Source of the DNA: Anagrus nilaparvatae
Lineage: Eukaryota; Arthropoda; Insecta; Hymenoptera; Mymaridae
Length of the DNA: 64,000 nt
NCBI GenBank assembly: GCA_022575985.1
Contig: JAKSXM010000137.1
Location: 17,812,001 to 17,876,000, forward strand
Reading direction: 5' to 3'
Made by a program: the position numbers and the translations under genes. This document shows, in pieces, positions 1-13,514 of the stretch; positions within the stretch are counted from its first letter, which is position 1; each line of letters starts with the position of its first letter. The notes under the pieces are model-generated. The model saw nothing but the letters and a program-made list of their open reading frames with translations. It was not told the origin of the DNA and did not search any database.

Positions 1-2400
1 TATTTCTCAGGCCTTTTGGACTATATTTGTTTGGGTTTTTCTCTATTTTACATATTTTTTCATTATAAGTAAACTTTTTTTATAAAAATTTTAACCTATT
101 TAAATGGTTTCATGCAAGTGGATCCAACGTTTATAAAAATACAATAATTTTGATACCTATTTAAATTTTTTATATTATGTTTTTTTATTCCTCAGGCCTT
201 TTGGACTGTATTTTTTTAAGTTTTTCTCTATTTTATATATTTTTTTATTATAAGTAAACTTGGTTTATAAGAATTTTAACCAATTCAAATGGTTTCATGA
301 AAGTGGATCCACCTTTTCTAAATATACAATAATTTTAATACTTATTTAATTTATTTATATCTTGTTTTTTAATTACACTGGCCTGGTGGGCCGTATTTGT
401 TTTAGTTTTCCTCTACGTAGAATATTCTCTTATTATTAGTAAACTTGGTTTATAAAAATTTTAACCAATTCAAATGGTTTCAAGCAAGTAGATCCAAAGA
501 TTCTTAAATTCAATATTTTTGATACCTATTTATATTTTTAAATCTTGTTTTTTTATTTCTCAGGCCTTTTGGAATGTATTTGTTAAGGTTTTTCTCTATT
601 TTACATATTTTTTCATTATAAGTAAACTTGTTTTATAAAAATTTTAACCTATTCAAATGGTTTCATGAAAATGTATCCACCTTTTCTAAATTTACAATAA
701 TTTTAATACTTATTTAATTTATTTATATCTTGTTTTTTAATTACGCTGGCCTGAAGGGCCGTATTTGTTTTAGTTTTTCTCTACGTAGAATATTCTCTTA
801 TTATTAGTAAACTTGGTTTATAAAAATTTTAACCAATTCAAATGGTTTCATGCAAGTAGATCCAAAGATTCTAAAAATACAATATTTTTGATAACTATTT
901 AAATTTTTATATCTTGTTTTTTTATTTCTCAGGCCTTTTGGACTGTATTTGTTAAGGTTTTTCTCTATTTTACATATTTTTTCATTATAAGTAAACTTGT
1001 TTTATAAAAATTTTAACCTATTCAAATGGTTTCATGAAAGTGGATCCACCTTTTCTAAATATACAATAATCTTAATACTTTTTTAATTTATTTATACCTT
1101 GTTTTTTAATTACGCTGGCCTGAAGGGCCGTATTTGTTTAAGTTTTTCTCTACGTAGAATAATCTCTTATTATTAGTAAACTTGGTTTATAAAAATTTTA
1201 ACCAATTCAAATGGTTTCAAGCAAGTAGATCCAAAGATTCTAAAAATACAATATTTTTGATACCTATTTAAATTTTTATATCTTGTTTTTTTATTTCTCA
1301 GGCCTTTTGGACTGTATTTGTTTAGGTTTTTCTCTATTTTACATATTTTTTCATTATAAGTAAACTTGTTTTATGAAAATTTTAACCTATTCAAATGGTT
1401 TCATGAAAGTGGATCCACCTTTTCTAAATATACAATAATTTTAATACTTATTTAATTTATTTATATCTTGTTTTTTAATTACGCTGGCCTGGTGGGCCGT
1501 ATTTGTTTTAGTTTTCCTCTACGAAGAATCTTCTCTTATTATTAGTAAACTTGGTTTATAAAAATTTTAACCAATTCAAATGGTTTCATGCAAGTAGATC
1601 CAACGTTTATAAAAATACAATAATTTTGATACCTAATTAAATTTTTTATATCTTGTTTTTTTATTTCTCAGGCATTTTGGACTATATTTGTTTGGGTTTT
1701 TCTCTATTTTACATATTTTTTCATTATAAGTAAACTTGTTTTATAAAATTTTAACCTATTTAAATGGTTTCATGCAAGTGGATCCAACGTTTATAAAAAT
1801 ACAATAATTTTGATACCTATTTAAATTTTTTATATTATGTTTTTTTATTCCTCAGGCCTTTTGGACTGTATTTGTTTAAGTTTTTCTCTATTTTATATAT
1901 TTTTTCATTATAAGTAAACTTGTTTTATAAAAATTTTAACCTATTCAAATAGTTTCATGAAAGTGGATCCACCTTTTCTAAATATACAATAATTTTAATA
2001 CTTATTTAATTTATTTATATCTGTTTTTTAATTACGCTGGCCTGAAGGGCCGTATTAGTTTTAGTTTTTCTCTACGTAGAATATTCTCTTATTATTAGTA
2101 AACTTGGTTTATAAAAATTTTAACCAATTCAAATGGTTTCATGCAAGTAGATCCAAAGATTCTAAAAATACAATATTTTTGATACCTAATTAAATTATTT
2201 ATATCTTGTTTTTTTATTTCTCAGGCCTTTTGGACTGTATTTGTTTAGGTTTTTCTCTATTTTACATATTTTTTCATTATAAGTAAACTTGTTTTATAAA
2301 AATTTTAACCTATTGAAATGGTTTCATGCAAGTGGATTCAACGTTTATAAAAATACAATAATTTTGATACCTATTCAAATTTTTTATATTATGTTTTTTT
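1..2400 (+). repeat. Lead-in block before the long duplication
   Basis: This holds 13 monomers, alternating dimers and trimers with more private substitutions than the interior: a C monomer with tatttttttaag near 201, a q half with cttaaattc near 503, and ggcattttgg near 1671 that destroys the GGCC. Monomers at 1486-2200 resemble those at 3330-4040, 1,844 bp (10 monomers) later, including the rare tags gaatcttctc and ggactatatttgtttggg. It is not the direct counterpart of the sequence before 35627, so it lies outside the 32.9-kb repeat unit. Confidence 0.8.
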
Positions 2401-4038
2401 ATTCCTCAGGCCTTTTGGACTGTATTTGTTTAAGTTTTACTCTATTTTATATATTTTTTTATTATAAGTAAACTTGGTTTATAAGAATTTTAACCATTTT
2501 AATGGTTTCATGAAAGTGGATCCACCTTTTCTAAATATACAATAATTTTAATACTTATTTAATTTATTTATATCTTGTTTTTTAATTACGCTGGCCTGGT
2601 GGGCCATATTTGTTTTAGTTTTCCTCTACGTAGAATATTCTCTTATTATTAGTAAACTTGGTTTATAAAAATTTTAACCAATTCAAATGGTTTCAAGCAA
2701 GTAGATCCAAAGATTCTAAAAATACAATATTTTTGATACCTATTTAAATTTTTATATCTTGTTTTTTTATTTCTCAGGCCTTTTGGACTGTATTTATTTA
2801 AGTTTTACTCTATTATATATATCGTTTTATTATAAGTAAACTTGGTTTATAAGAATTTTAACCATTTAAATGGTTTCATGAAAGTGGATCCACCTTTTCT
2901 AAATATACAATAATTTAAATACTTATTTAATTTATTTATATCTTGTTTTTTAATTACGCTGGCCTGGTGGGCCATATTTGTTTTAGTTTTCCTCTACGTA
3001 GAATATTCTCTTATTATTAGTAAACTTGGTTTATAAAAATTTTAACCAATTCAAATGGTTTCAAGCAAGTAGATCCAAAGATTCTAAAAATACAATATTT
3101 TTGATACCTATTTAAATTTTTATATCTTGTTTTTTTATTTCTCAGGCCTTTTGGACTGTATTTGTTTAGGTTTTTCTCGATTTTACATATTTTTTCATTA
3201 TAAGTAAACTTGTTTTATAAAAATTTTAACCTATTCAAATGGTTTCATGAAAGTTGATCCACCTTTTCTAAATATACAATAATTTTAATACTTATTTAAT
3301 TTATTTATATCTTGTTTTTTAATTACGCTGGCCTGGAGGGCCGTATTTGTTTTAGTTTTCCTCTACGTAGAATCTTCTCTTATTATTAGTAAACTTGGTT
3401 TATAAAAATTTTAACCAATTCAAATGGTTTCATGCAAGTAGATCCAACGTTTATAAAAATACAATAATTTTGATACCTAATTAAATTTTTTATATCTTGT
3501 TTTTTTATTTCTCAGGCCTTTTGGACTATATTTGTTTGGGTTTTTCTCTATGTTACATATTTTTTCATTATAAATAAACTTGTTTTATAAAAATTTTAAC
3601 CTATTTAAATGGTTTCATGCAAGTGGATCCAACGTTTATAAAAATACAATAATTTTGATACCTATTTAAATTTTTTATATTATGTTTTTTTATTCCTCAG
3701 GCCTTTGGGACTGTATTTGTTTAAGTTTTTCTCTATTTTATATATTTTTTCATTATAAGTAAACTTGTTTTATAAAAATTTTAACCTATTCAAATAGTTT
3801 CATGAAAGTGGATCCACCTTTTCTAAATATACAATAATTTTAATACTTATTTAATTTATTTATATCTGTTTTTTAATTACGCTGGCCTGAAGGGCCATAT
3901 TTGTTTTAGTTTTTCTCTACGTAGAATATTCTCTTATTATTAGTAAACTTGGTTTATAAAAATTTTAACCAATTCAAATGGTTTCAAGCAAGTAGATCCA
4001 AAGATTCTAAAAATACAATATTTTTGATACCTATTTAA
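2401..4038 (+). repeat. Diverged flank homologous to 35627-36897
   Basis: The stretch matches 35627-36897 but less well than the interior. At least six substitutions occur between 3150 and 3710 (for example ctcgatttt at 3177 and ggcctggaggg at 3330), and 3745-4038 differs at many class-diagnostic positions. This copy also has one extra C-B dimer (about 368 bp). A rare tag, ccattttaatgg at 2494, recurs only at 35720 as far as I saw, 33,226 bp away. I read this as an older repeat that provided the homology for the later exchange at about 4039. Confidence 0.75.
2419..3155 (+). repeat. Tandem duplication of a Cp-Bq dimer
   Basis: Two consecutive C-B pairs occur, each with ggcctggtgggccatattt, where the downstream homologue near 35640-36010 has one. 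The second C monomer starts after a q-type end (tttatttctca) instead of the usual r end, so it breaks the r-to-C rule. It also carries private changes (tattatatatatcg near 2812). The extra length is about 368 bp, one dimer. Confidence 0.78.
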
Positions 4039-7000
4039 ATTTTTATATCTTGTTTTTTTATTTCTCAGGCCTTTTGGACTGTATTTGTTTAGGTTTTTCT
4101 CTATTTTACATATATTTTCATTATAAGTAAACTTGTTTTATAAAAATTTTAACCTATTCAAATGGTTTCATGAAAGTGGATCCACCTTTTCTAAATATAC
4201 AATAATTTTAATACTTTTTTAATTTATTTATATCTTGTTTTTTAATTACGCTGGCCTCAAGGGCCATATTTGTTTAAGTTTTTCTCTACGTAGAATATTT
4301 TCTCATTATTTGTAAACTGGGTTTATAAAAATTTTAACCAATTCAAATGGTTTCATGCAAGTAGATCCAACGTTTATAAAAATACAATAATTTAGATACC
4401 TAATTAAATTTTTTATATCTTGTTTTTTTATTTCTCAGGTCTTTTGGACTGTATTTGTTTAGGTTTTTCTCTATTTTACATATTTTTTCATTATAAGTAA
4501 ACTTGTTTTATAAAAATTTTAACCTATTGAAATGGTTTCATGCAAGTGGATCCAACGTTTAAAAAAATACAATAATTTTGATACCTATTCAAATTTTTTC
4601 TATTATGTTTTTTTGTTCCTCAGGCCTTTTGGACTGTATTTGTTTAAGTTTTTCTCTATTTTATATATTTTTTTATTATAAGTAAACTTGGTTTATAAGA
4701 ATTTTAACCTATTCAAATGGTTTCATGAAAGTGGATCCACTTTTTCTAAATATACAATAATTTTAATACTTTTTTAATTTATTTATACCTTGTTTTTTAA
4801 TTACGCTGGCCTGAAGGGCCGTATTTGTTTTAGTTTTCCTCTACGTAGAATATTCTCTTATTATTAGTAAACTTGGTTTATAAAAATTTTAACCAATTCA
4901 AATGGTTTCAAGCAAGTAGATCCAAAGATTCTAAAAATTCAATATTTTTGATACCTATTTATATTTTTATATCTTGTTTTTTTATTTCTCAGGCCTTTTG
5001 GAATGTATTTGTTAAGGTTTTTCTCTATTTTACATATTTTTTCATTATAAGTAAACTTGTTTTATAAAAATTTTAACCTATTCAAATGGTTTCATGAAAG
5101 TGGATCCACCTTTTCTAAATATACAATAATTTTAATACTTATTTAATTTATTTATATCTTGTTTTTTAATTACGCTGGCCTGAAGGGCCGTATTTGTTTT
5201 AGTTTTTCTCTGCGTAGAATATTCTCTTATTATTAGTAAACTTGGTTTATAAAAATTTTAACCAATTCAAATGGTTTCAAGCAAGTAGATCCAAAGATTC
5301 TAAAAATACAATATTTTTGATACCTATTTAAATTTTTATATCTTGTTTTTTAATTTCTCAGGCCTTTTGGACTGTATTTGTTAAGGTTTTTCTCTATTTT
5401 ACATATTTTTTCATTATAAGTAAACTTGTTTTATAAAAATTTTAACCTATTCAAATGGTTTCATGAAAGTGGATCCACCTTTTCTAAATATACAATAATT
5501 TTAATACTAATTTAATTTATTTATATCTGTTTTTTAATTACGCTGGCCTGAAGGGCCGTATTTGTTTTAGATTTTCTCTACGTAGAATATTCTCTTATTA
5601 TTAGTAAACGTGGTTTATAAAAATTTTAACCAATTCAAATGGTTTCAAGCAAGTAGATCCAAAGATTCTAAAAATACAATATTTTTGATACCTATTTAAA
5701 TTTTTATATCTTGTTTTTTTATTTCTCAGGCCTTGTGGAATGTATTTGTTAAGGTTTTTCTCTATTTTACATATTTTTTCATTATAAGTAAACTTGTTTT
5801 ATAAAAATTTTAACCTATTCAAATGGTTTCATGAAAGTGGATCCACCTTTTCTAAATATACAATAATTTTAATACTTATTTAATTTATTTATATCTTGTT
5901 TTTTAATTACGCTGGCCTGAAGGGCCGTATTTGTTTTAGTTTTTCTCTGCGTAGAATATTCTCTTATTATTAGTAAACTTGGTTTATAAAAATTTTAACC
6001 AATTCAAATGGTTTCATGCAAGTAGATCCAAAGATTCTAAAAATACAATATTTTTGATACCTATTTAAATTTTTATATCTTGTTTTTTTATTTCTCAGGC
6101 CTTTTGGACTGTATTTGTTAAGGTTTTTCTCTATTTTACATATTTTTTCATTATAAGTAAACTTGTTTTATAAAAATTTTAACCTATTCAAATGGTTTCA
6201 TGAAAGTGGATCCACCTTTTCTAAATATACAATAATTTTAATACTTTTTTAATTTATTTATACCTTGTTTTTTAATTACGCTGGCCTGAAGGGCCGTATT
6301 TGTTTAAGTTTTTCTCTACGTAGAATATTCTCTTATTATTAGTAAACTTGGTTTATAAAAATTTTAACCAATTCAAATGGTTTCAAGCAAGTAGATCCAA
6401 AGATTCTAAAAATACAATATTTTTGATTCCTATTTAAATTTTTATATCTTGTTTTTTTATTTCTCAGGCCTTTTGGACTGTATTTGTTTAGGTTTTTCTC
6501 TATTTTACATATTTTTTCATTATAAGTAAACTTGTTTTATAAAAATTTTAAGCTATTCAAATGGTTTCATGAAAGTGGATCCACCTTTTCTAAATATACA
6601 ATAATTTTAATACTTTTTTAATTTATTTATATCTTGTTTTTTAATTACGCTGGCCTCAAGGGCCATATTTGTTTAAGTTTTTCTCTACGTAGAATATTCT
6701 CTCATTATTTGTAAACTGGGTTTATAAAAATTTTAACCAATTCAAATGGTTTCATGCAATTAGATCCAACTCTTATAAAAATACAATAATTTAGATACCT
6801 AATTAAATTTTTTATATCTTGTTTTTTTATTTCTCAGGTCTTTTGGACTGTTTTTGTTTTAGGTTTTTCTCTATTTTACATATTTTTTCATTATAAGTAA
6901 ACTTGTTTTATAAAAATTTTAACCTATTGAAATGGTTTCATGCAAGTGGATCCAACGTTTATAAAAATACAATAATTTTGATACCTATTCAAATTTTTTC

Positions 7001-8595
7001 TATTATGTTTTTTTATTCCTCAGGCCTTTTGGACTGTATTTGTTTAAGTTTTTCTCTACGTAGAATATTCTCTTATTATTAGTAAACTTGGTTTATAAAA
7101 ATTTTAACCAATTCAAATGGTTTCAAGCAAGTAGATCCAAAGATTCTAAAAATACAATATTTTTGATACCTATTAAAATTTTTATATCTTGTTTTTTTAT
7201 TTCTCAGGCCTTTTGGAATGTATTTGTTAAGGTTTTTCTCTATTTTACATATTTTTTCATTATAAGTAAACTTGTTTTATAAAAATTTTAACCTATTCAA
7301 ATAGTTTCATGAAAGTGGATCCACCTTTTCTAAATATACAATAATTTTAATACTTATTTAATTTATTTATATCTGTTTTTTAATTACGCTGGCCTGAAGG
7401 GCCGTATTTGTTTTAGTTTTTCTCTACGTAGAATATTCTCTTATTATTAGTAAACTTGGTTTATAAAAATTTTAACCAATTCAAATGGTTTCATGCAAGT
7501 AGATCCAAAGATTCTAAAAATACAATATTTTTGATACCTAATTAAATTATTTATATCTTGTTTTTTTATTTCTCAGGCCTTTTGGACTGTATTTGTTTAG
7601 GTTTTTCTCTATTTTACATATTTTTTCATTATAAGTAAACTTGTTTTATAAAAATTTTAACCTATTTAAATGGTTTCATGCAAGTGGATCCTACGTTTAT
7701 AACAATACAATAATTTTGATACCTATTTAAATTTTTTATATTATGTTTTTTTATTCCTCAGGCCTTTTGGACTGTATTTGTTTAAGTTTTTCTCTATTTT
7801 ATATATTTTTTTATTATAAGTAAACTTGGTTTATAAGAATTTTAACCAATTCAAATGGTTTCATGAAAGTGGATCCACCTTTTCTAAATATACAATAATT
7901 TTAATACTTATTTAATTTATTTATACCTTGTTTTTTAATTACGCTGGCCTGAAGGGCCGTATTTGTTTTAGTTTTCCTCTACGTAGAATATTCTCTTATT
8001 ATTAGTAAACTTGGTTTATAAAAATTTTAACCAATTCAAATGGTTTCAAGCAAGTAGATCCAAAGATTCTAAAAATTCAATATTTTTGATACCTATTTAT
8101 ATTTTTATATCTTGTTTTTTTATTTCTCAGGCCTTTTGGAATGTATTTGTTAAGGTTTTTCTCTATTTTACATATTTTTTCATTATAAGTAAACTTGTTT
8201 TATAAAAATTTTAACCTATTGAAATGGTTTCATGCAAGTGGATCCAACGTTTATAAAAATACAATAATTTTGATACCTATTCAAATTTTTTCTATTATGT
8301 TTTTTTATTCCTCAGGCCTTTTGGACTGTATTTGTTTAAGTTTTTCTCTATTTTATATATTTTTTTATTATAAGTAAACTTGGTTTATAAGAATTTTAAC
8401 CTATTCAAATGGTTTCATGAAAGTGGATCCACTTTTTCTAAATATACAATAATTTTAATACTTTTTTAATTTATTTATACCTTGTTTTTTAATTACGCTG
8501 GCCTGAAGGGCCGTATTTGTTTAAGTTTTTCTCTACGTAGAATATTCTCTAATTATTAGTAAAATTAGTTTATGAAAATTTTAACCAATTCAAAT
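4039..8595 (+). repeat. Dimer-rich block with two tcaag-tagged segments
   Basis: It begins with a B monomer tagged ggcctcaagggcc (4253), followed by an A monomer with caggtctttt in place of caggcctttt. The same pair recurs at 6652, 2,399 bp (13 monomers) later, and the surroundings resemble each other, which suggests an older local duplication. Between them is a run of Ap-Bq dimers, some with ctctgcgtag (5211 and 5946) in place of ctctacgtag. Trimers return at 6840-8480. Copy 2 equivalent: 36898-41454. Confidence 0.8.
7023..7206 (+). repeat. C/B chimeric monomer
   Basis: It begins as a C monomer after an r end (ttattcctca, ggactgtatttgtttaag) but at ctctacgtag switches to B and continues as B-q. 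The switch lies in the shared tgtttaagtttttctcta stretch. One monomer has been lost: the equivalents at 4253-4873 and 6652-7088 differ by 184 bp. It is also present in copy 2 at 39882-40065, so it predates the long duplication. Confidence 0.85.
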
Positions 8596-11500
8596 GAATT
8601 CATAAAAGTGGATCCAAAGATTCTAAAAATACAATATTTTTGATACCTAATTAAATTTTTTATATCTTGTTTTTTTATTTCTCAGGCCTTTTGGACTATA
8701 TTTGTTTGGGTTTTTCTCTATTTTACATATTTTTTCATTATAAGTAAACTTGTTTTATAAAAATTTTAACCTATTTAAATGGTTTCATGCAAGTGGATCC
8801 AACGTTTATAAAAATACAATAATTTTGATACCTATTTAAATTTTTTATATTATTTTTTTTTATTCCTCAGGCCTTTTGGACTGTATTTGTTTAAGTTTTT
8901 CTCTATTTTATATATTTTTTTATTATAAGTAAACTTGGTTTATAAGAATTTTAACCAATTCAAATGGTTTCATGAAAGTGGATCCACCTTTTCTAAATAT
9001 ACAATAATTTGAATACTTATTTAATTTATTTATATCTTGTTTTTTAATTACACTGGCCTGGTGGGCCGTATTTGTTTTAGTTTTCCTCTACGTAGAATAT
9101 TCTCTTATTATTAGTAAACTTGGTTTATAAAAATTTTAACCAATTCAAATGGTTTCATGCAAGTAGATCCAAAGATTCTAAAAATACAATATTTTTGATA
9201 CCTATTTAAATTTTTATATCTTGTTTTTTTATTTCTCAGGCCTTTTGGACTGTATTTGTTAAGGTTTTTCTCTATTTTACATATTTTTTCATTATAAGTA
9301 AACTTGTTTTATAAAAATTTTAACCTATTCAAATGGTTTCATGAAAGTGGATCCACCTTTTCTAAATATACAATAATTTTAATACTTTTTTAATTTATTT
9401 ATACCTTGTTTTTTAATTACGCTGGCCTGAAGGGCCGTATTTGTTTAAGTTTTTCTCTACGTAGAATATTCACTTATTATTAGTAAACTTGGTTTATAAA
9501 AATTTTAACCAATTCAAATGGTTTCAAGCAAGTAGATCCAAAGATTCTAAAAATTCAATATTTTTGATACCTATTTATATTTTTATATCTTGTTTTTTTA
9601 TTTCTCAGGCCTTTTGGAATGTATTTGTTAAGGTTTTTCTCTATTTTACATATTTTTTCATTATAAGTAAACTTGTTTTATAAAAATTTTAACCTATTCA
9701 AATGGTTTCATGCAAGTAGATCCAACGTTTATAAAAATACAATAATTTAGATACCTAATTAAATTTTTTATATCTTGTTTTTTTATTTCTCAGGTCTTTT
9801 GGACTGTATTTGTTAAGGTTTTTCTCTATTTTACATATTTTTTCATTATAAGTAAACTTGGTTTATAAAAATTTTAACCAATTCAAATGGTTTCATGCAA
9901 GTAGATCCAAAGATTCTAAAAATACAATATTTTTGATACCTATTTAAATTTTTATATCTTGTTTTTTAATTTCTCAGGCCTTTTGGACTGTATTTGTTAA
10001 GGTTTTTCTCTATTTTACATATTTTTTCATTATAAGTAAACTTGTTTTATAAAAATTTTAACCTATTCAAATGGTTTCATGAAAGTGGATCCACCTTTTC
10101 TAAATATACAATAATTTTAATACTTTTTTAATTTATTTATACCTTGTTTTTTAATTACGCTGGCCTGAAGGGCCGTATTTGTTTAAGTTTTTCTCTACGT
10201 AGAATATTCTCTTATTATTAGTAAACTTGGTTTATAAAAATTTTAACCAATTCAAATGGTTTCAAGCAAGTAGATCCAAAGATTCTAAAAATACAATATT
10301 TTTGATACCTATTTAAATTTTTATATCTTTTTTTTTATTTCTCAGGCCTTTTGGAATGTATTTGTTAAGGTTTTTCTCTATTTTACATATTTTTTCATTA
10401 TAAGTAAACTTGTTTTATAAAAATTTTAACCTATTCAAATAGTTTCATGAAAGTGGATCCACCTTTTCTAAATATACAATAATTTTAATACTAATTTAAT
10501 TTATTTATATCTGTTTTTTAATTACGCTGGCCTGAAGGGCCGTATTTGTTTTAGTTTTTCTCTACGTAGAATATTCTCTTATTATTAGTAAACGTGGTTT
10601 ATAAAAATTTTAACCAATTCAAATGGTTTCAAGCAAGTAGATCCAAAGATTCTAAAAATACAATATTTTTGATACCTATTTAAATTTTTATATCTTGTTT
10701 TTTTATTTCTCAGGCCTTTTGGACTGTATTTGTTAAGGTTTTTCTCTATTTTACATATTTTTTTATTATAAGTAAACTTGGTTTATAAGAATTTTAACCT
10801 ATTCAAATGGTTTCATGAAAGTGGATCCACTTTTTCTAAATATACAATAATTTTAATACTTTTTTAATTTATTTATACCTTGTTTTTTAATTACGCTGGC
10901 CTGAAGGGCCGTATTTGTTTTAGTTTTTCTCTACGTAGAATATTCTCTTATTATTAGTAAACTTGGTTTATAAAAATTTTAACCAATTCAAATGGTTTCA
11001 TGCAAGTAGATCCAAAGATTCTAAAAATTTAATATTTTTGATACCTAATTAAATTATTTATATCTTGTTTTTTTATTTCTCAGGCCTTTTGGACTGTATT
11101 TGTTTAGGTTTTTCTCTATTTTACATATTTTTTCATTATAAGTAAACTTGTTTTATAAAAATTTTAACCTATTGAAATGGTTTCATGCAAGTGGATCCAA
11201 CGTTTATAAAAATACAATAATTTTGATACCTATTCAAATTTTTTATATTATGTTTTTTTATTCCTCAGGCCTTTTGGACTGTATTTGTTTAAGTTTTACT
11301 CTATTTTATATATTTTTTTATTATAAGTAAACTTGGTTTATAAGAATTTTAACCATTTAAATAGTTTCATGAAAGTGGATCCACCTTTTCTAAATATACA
11401 ATAATTTTAATACTTATTTAATTTATTTATATTTTGTTTTTTAATTACGCTGGCCTGGTGGGCCATATTTGTTTTAGTTTTCCTCTACGTAGAATATTCT

Positions 11501-12656
11501 CTTATTATTAGTAAACTTGGTTTATAAAAATTTTAACCAATTCAAATGGTTTCAAGCAAGTAGATCCAAAGATTCTAAAAATACAATATTTTTGATACCT
11601 ATTTAAATTTTTATATCTTGTTTTTTTATTTCTCAGGCCTTTTGGACTGTATTTGTTTAGGTTATTCTCTATTTTACATATTTTTTCATTATAAGTAAAC
11701 TTGTTTTATAAAAATTTTAACCTATTCAAATGGTTTCATGAAAGTGGATCCACCTTTTCTAAATATACAATAATTTTAATACTTATTTAATTTATTTATA
11801 TCTTGTTTTTTAAGTACGCTGGCCTGGTGGGCCGTATTTGTTTTAGTTTTCCTCTACGTAGAATCTTCTCTTATTATTAGTAAACTTGGTTTATAAAAAT
11901 TTTAACCAATTCAAATGGTTTCATGCAAGTAGATCCAACGTTTATAAAAATACAATAATTTTGATACCTAATTAAATTTTTTATATCTTGTTTTTTTATT
12001 TCTCAGGCCTTTTGGACTATATTTGTTTGGGTTTTTCTCTATTTTAAATATTTTTTCATTATAAGTAAACTTGTTTTATAAAAATTTTAACCTATTCAAA
12101 TGGTTTCATGAAATTGGATCCACCTTTTCTATATATACAATAATTTTAATACTTATTTAATTTATTTATATCTTGTTTTTTAATTACGCTGGCCTGAAGG
12201 GCGGTATTTGTTTAAGTTTTTCTCTACGTAGAATATTCTCTCATTATTAGTAAACTGAGTTTATAAAAATTTTAACCAATTCAAATCGTTTCATGCAAGT
12301 AGATCCAACGTTTATAAAAATACAATAATTTTGATACCTAATTAAATTTTTTATATCTTGTTTTTTTATTTCTCAGGCCTTTTGGACTGTATTTGTTAAG
12401 GTTTTTCTCTATTTTACATATTTTTTCATTATAAGTAAACTTGTTTTATAAAAATTTTAACCTATTCAAATGGTTTCATGAAAGTGGATCCACTTTTTCT
12501 AAATATACAATAATTTTAATACTTTTTTAATTTATTTATACCTTGTTTTTTAATTACGCTGGCCTGAAGGGCCGTATTTGTTTAAGTTTTTCTCTACGTA
12601 GAATATTCTCTCATTATTAGTAAAATTAGTTTATGAAAATTTTAACCAATTCAAAT
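8596..12656 (+). repeat. 22-monomer block between the first two gaattc-tagged monomers
   Basis: The block is 4,061 bp and mixes dimers and trimers. It contains two rule-breaking A-q monomers at 9608-9976 and an outlier segment at 12080-12656 with gaagggcggta (12196), atatatac (about 12130) and caaatcgtttc (about 12284). That outlier segment is homologous to 34790-35360. Copy 2 equivalent: 41455-45515, identical in length. Confidence 0.82.
9608..9976 (+). repeat. Two consecutive A-q hybrid monomers
   Basis: 9608-9792 and 9793-9976 both have an A-type start (the second as ggtctttt) joined to q-type 3' halves. Three A-type starts therefore follow each other with no B between, breaking the normal A-B alternation. 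In the second, the switch is visible as ttttcattataag (A) running into cttggtttataaaa (B/q). Also in copy 2 at 42467-42835. Confidence 0.82.
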
Positions 12657-12836
12657 GAATTCATAAAAGTGGATCCAAAGATTCTAAAAATACAATATTT
12701 TTGATACCTAATTAAATTTTTTATATCTTGTTTTTTTATTTCTCAGGCCTTTTGGACTATATTTGTTTGGGTTTTTCTCTATTTTACATATTTTTTCATT
12801 ATAAGTAAACTTGTTTTATAAAAATTTTAACCTATT

Positions 12837-13390
12837 TAAATGGTTTCATGCAAGTGGATCCAACGTTTATAAAAATACAATAATTTTGATACCTATTTAA
12901 ATTTTTTATATTTTGTTTTTTTATTCCTCAGGCCTTTTGGACTGTATTTGTTTAAGTTTTTCTCTATTTTATATATTTTTTTATTATAAGTAAACTTGGT
13001 TTATAAGAATTTTAACCAATTCAAATGGTTTCATGAAAGTGGATCCACCTTTTCTAAATATACAATAATTTTAATACTTATTTAATTTATTTATATCTTG
13101 TTTTTTAATTACACTGGCCTGGTGGGCCGTATTTGTTTTAGTTTTCCTCTACGTAGAATATTCTCTTATTATTAGTAAACTTGGTTTATAAAAATTTTAA
13201 CCAATTCATATGGTTTCATGCAAGTAGATCCAAAGATTCTAAAAATACAATATTTTTGATACCTATTTAAATTTTTATATCTTGTTTTTTTATTTCTCAG
13301 GCCTTTTGGACTGTATTTGTTAAGGTTTTTCTCTATTTTACATATTTTTTCATTATAAGTAAACTTGTTTTATAAAAATTTTAACCTATT
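12837..13390 (+). repeat. Trimer present in copy 1, absent from copy 2 (554 bp)
   Basis: The copy 2 sequence near 45640-45710 runs from a ggactatattt-type A half directly into the caaatggtttcatgaaag p half, joining the equivalents of 12836 and 13391. The flanks share a 67-bp identical stretch, 12770-12836 and 13324-13390, exactly 554 bp apart, so the exchange lies anywhere within it. The segment contains r, C-p, B-q (with catatg) and half of an A monomer: one complete trimer period. Deletion in copy 2 is favoured because unit 1 (23917-24472) retains the same 550-bp spacing between the gaattc and catatg tags. Confidence 0.88.
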
Positions 13391-13398
13391 CAAATGGT

Positions 13399-13415
13399 TT
13401 CATGAAAGTGGATCC
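13399..13415. repeat. Example of the p-half dyad gtggatccac
   Basis: Within catgaaagtggatccacc the 10-mer gtggatccac is its own reverse complement. It is present in most p halves. r halves and the gaattc subtype keep only tggatcca, and q halves (agatccaa) lose the symmetry, so the dyad occurs on average about once per dimer or trimer. Confidence 0.8.
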
Positions 13416-13514
13416 ACCTTTTCTAAATATACAATAATTTTAATACTTTTTTAATTTATTTATACCTTGTTTTTTAATTACGCTGGCCTGAAGGGCCGTA
13501 TTTGTTTAAGTTTT

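Noticed and set aside
8840..8862. Long T-runs (such as ttttttttt near 8851 and 35427) as poly(A) tails of inserted retroelements on the opposite strand
   Set aside because: They occupy the normal T7 position of the monomer tail, with only a few extra T. No target-site duplication or foreign sequence is attached.
13400..13415. ggatcc and gaattc sites as signs of cloning vector or synthetic DNA
   Set aside because: They lie at fixed positions in the monomer consensus and vary by class with point mutations. No vector sequence is present.
13485..13497. ggcctgaagggcc and ggcctggtgggcc as stem-loops or terminators
   Set aside because: The GGCC arms can pair over a 5-base loop, but a 4-bp stem without a transcription unit is not a convincing terminator. 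It is simply the class-diagnostic start of B monomers.
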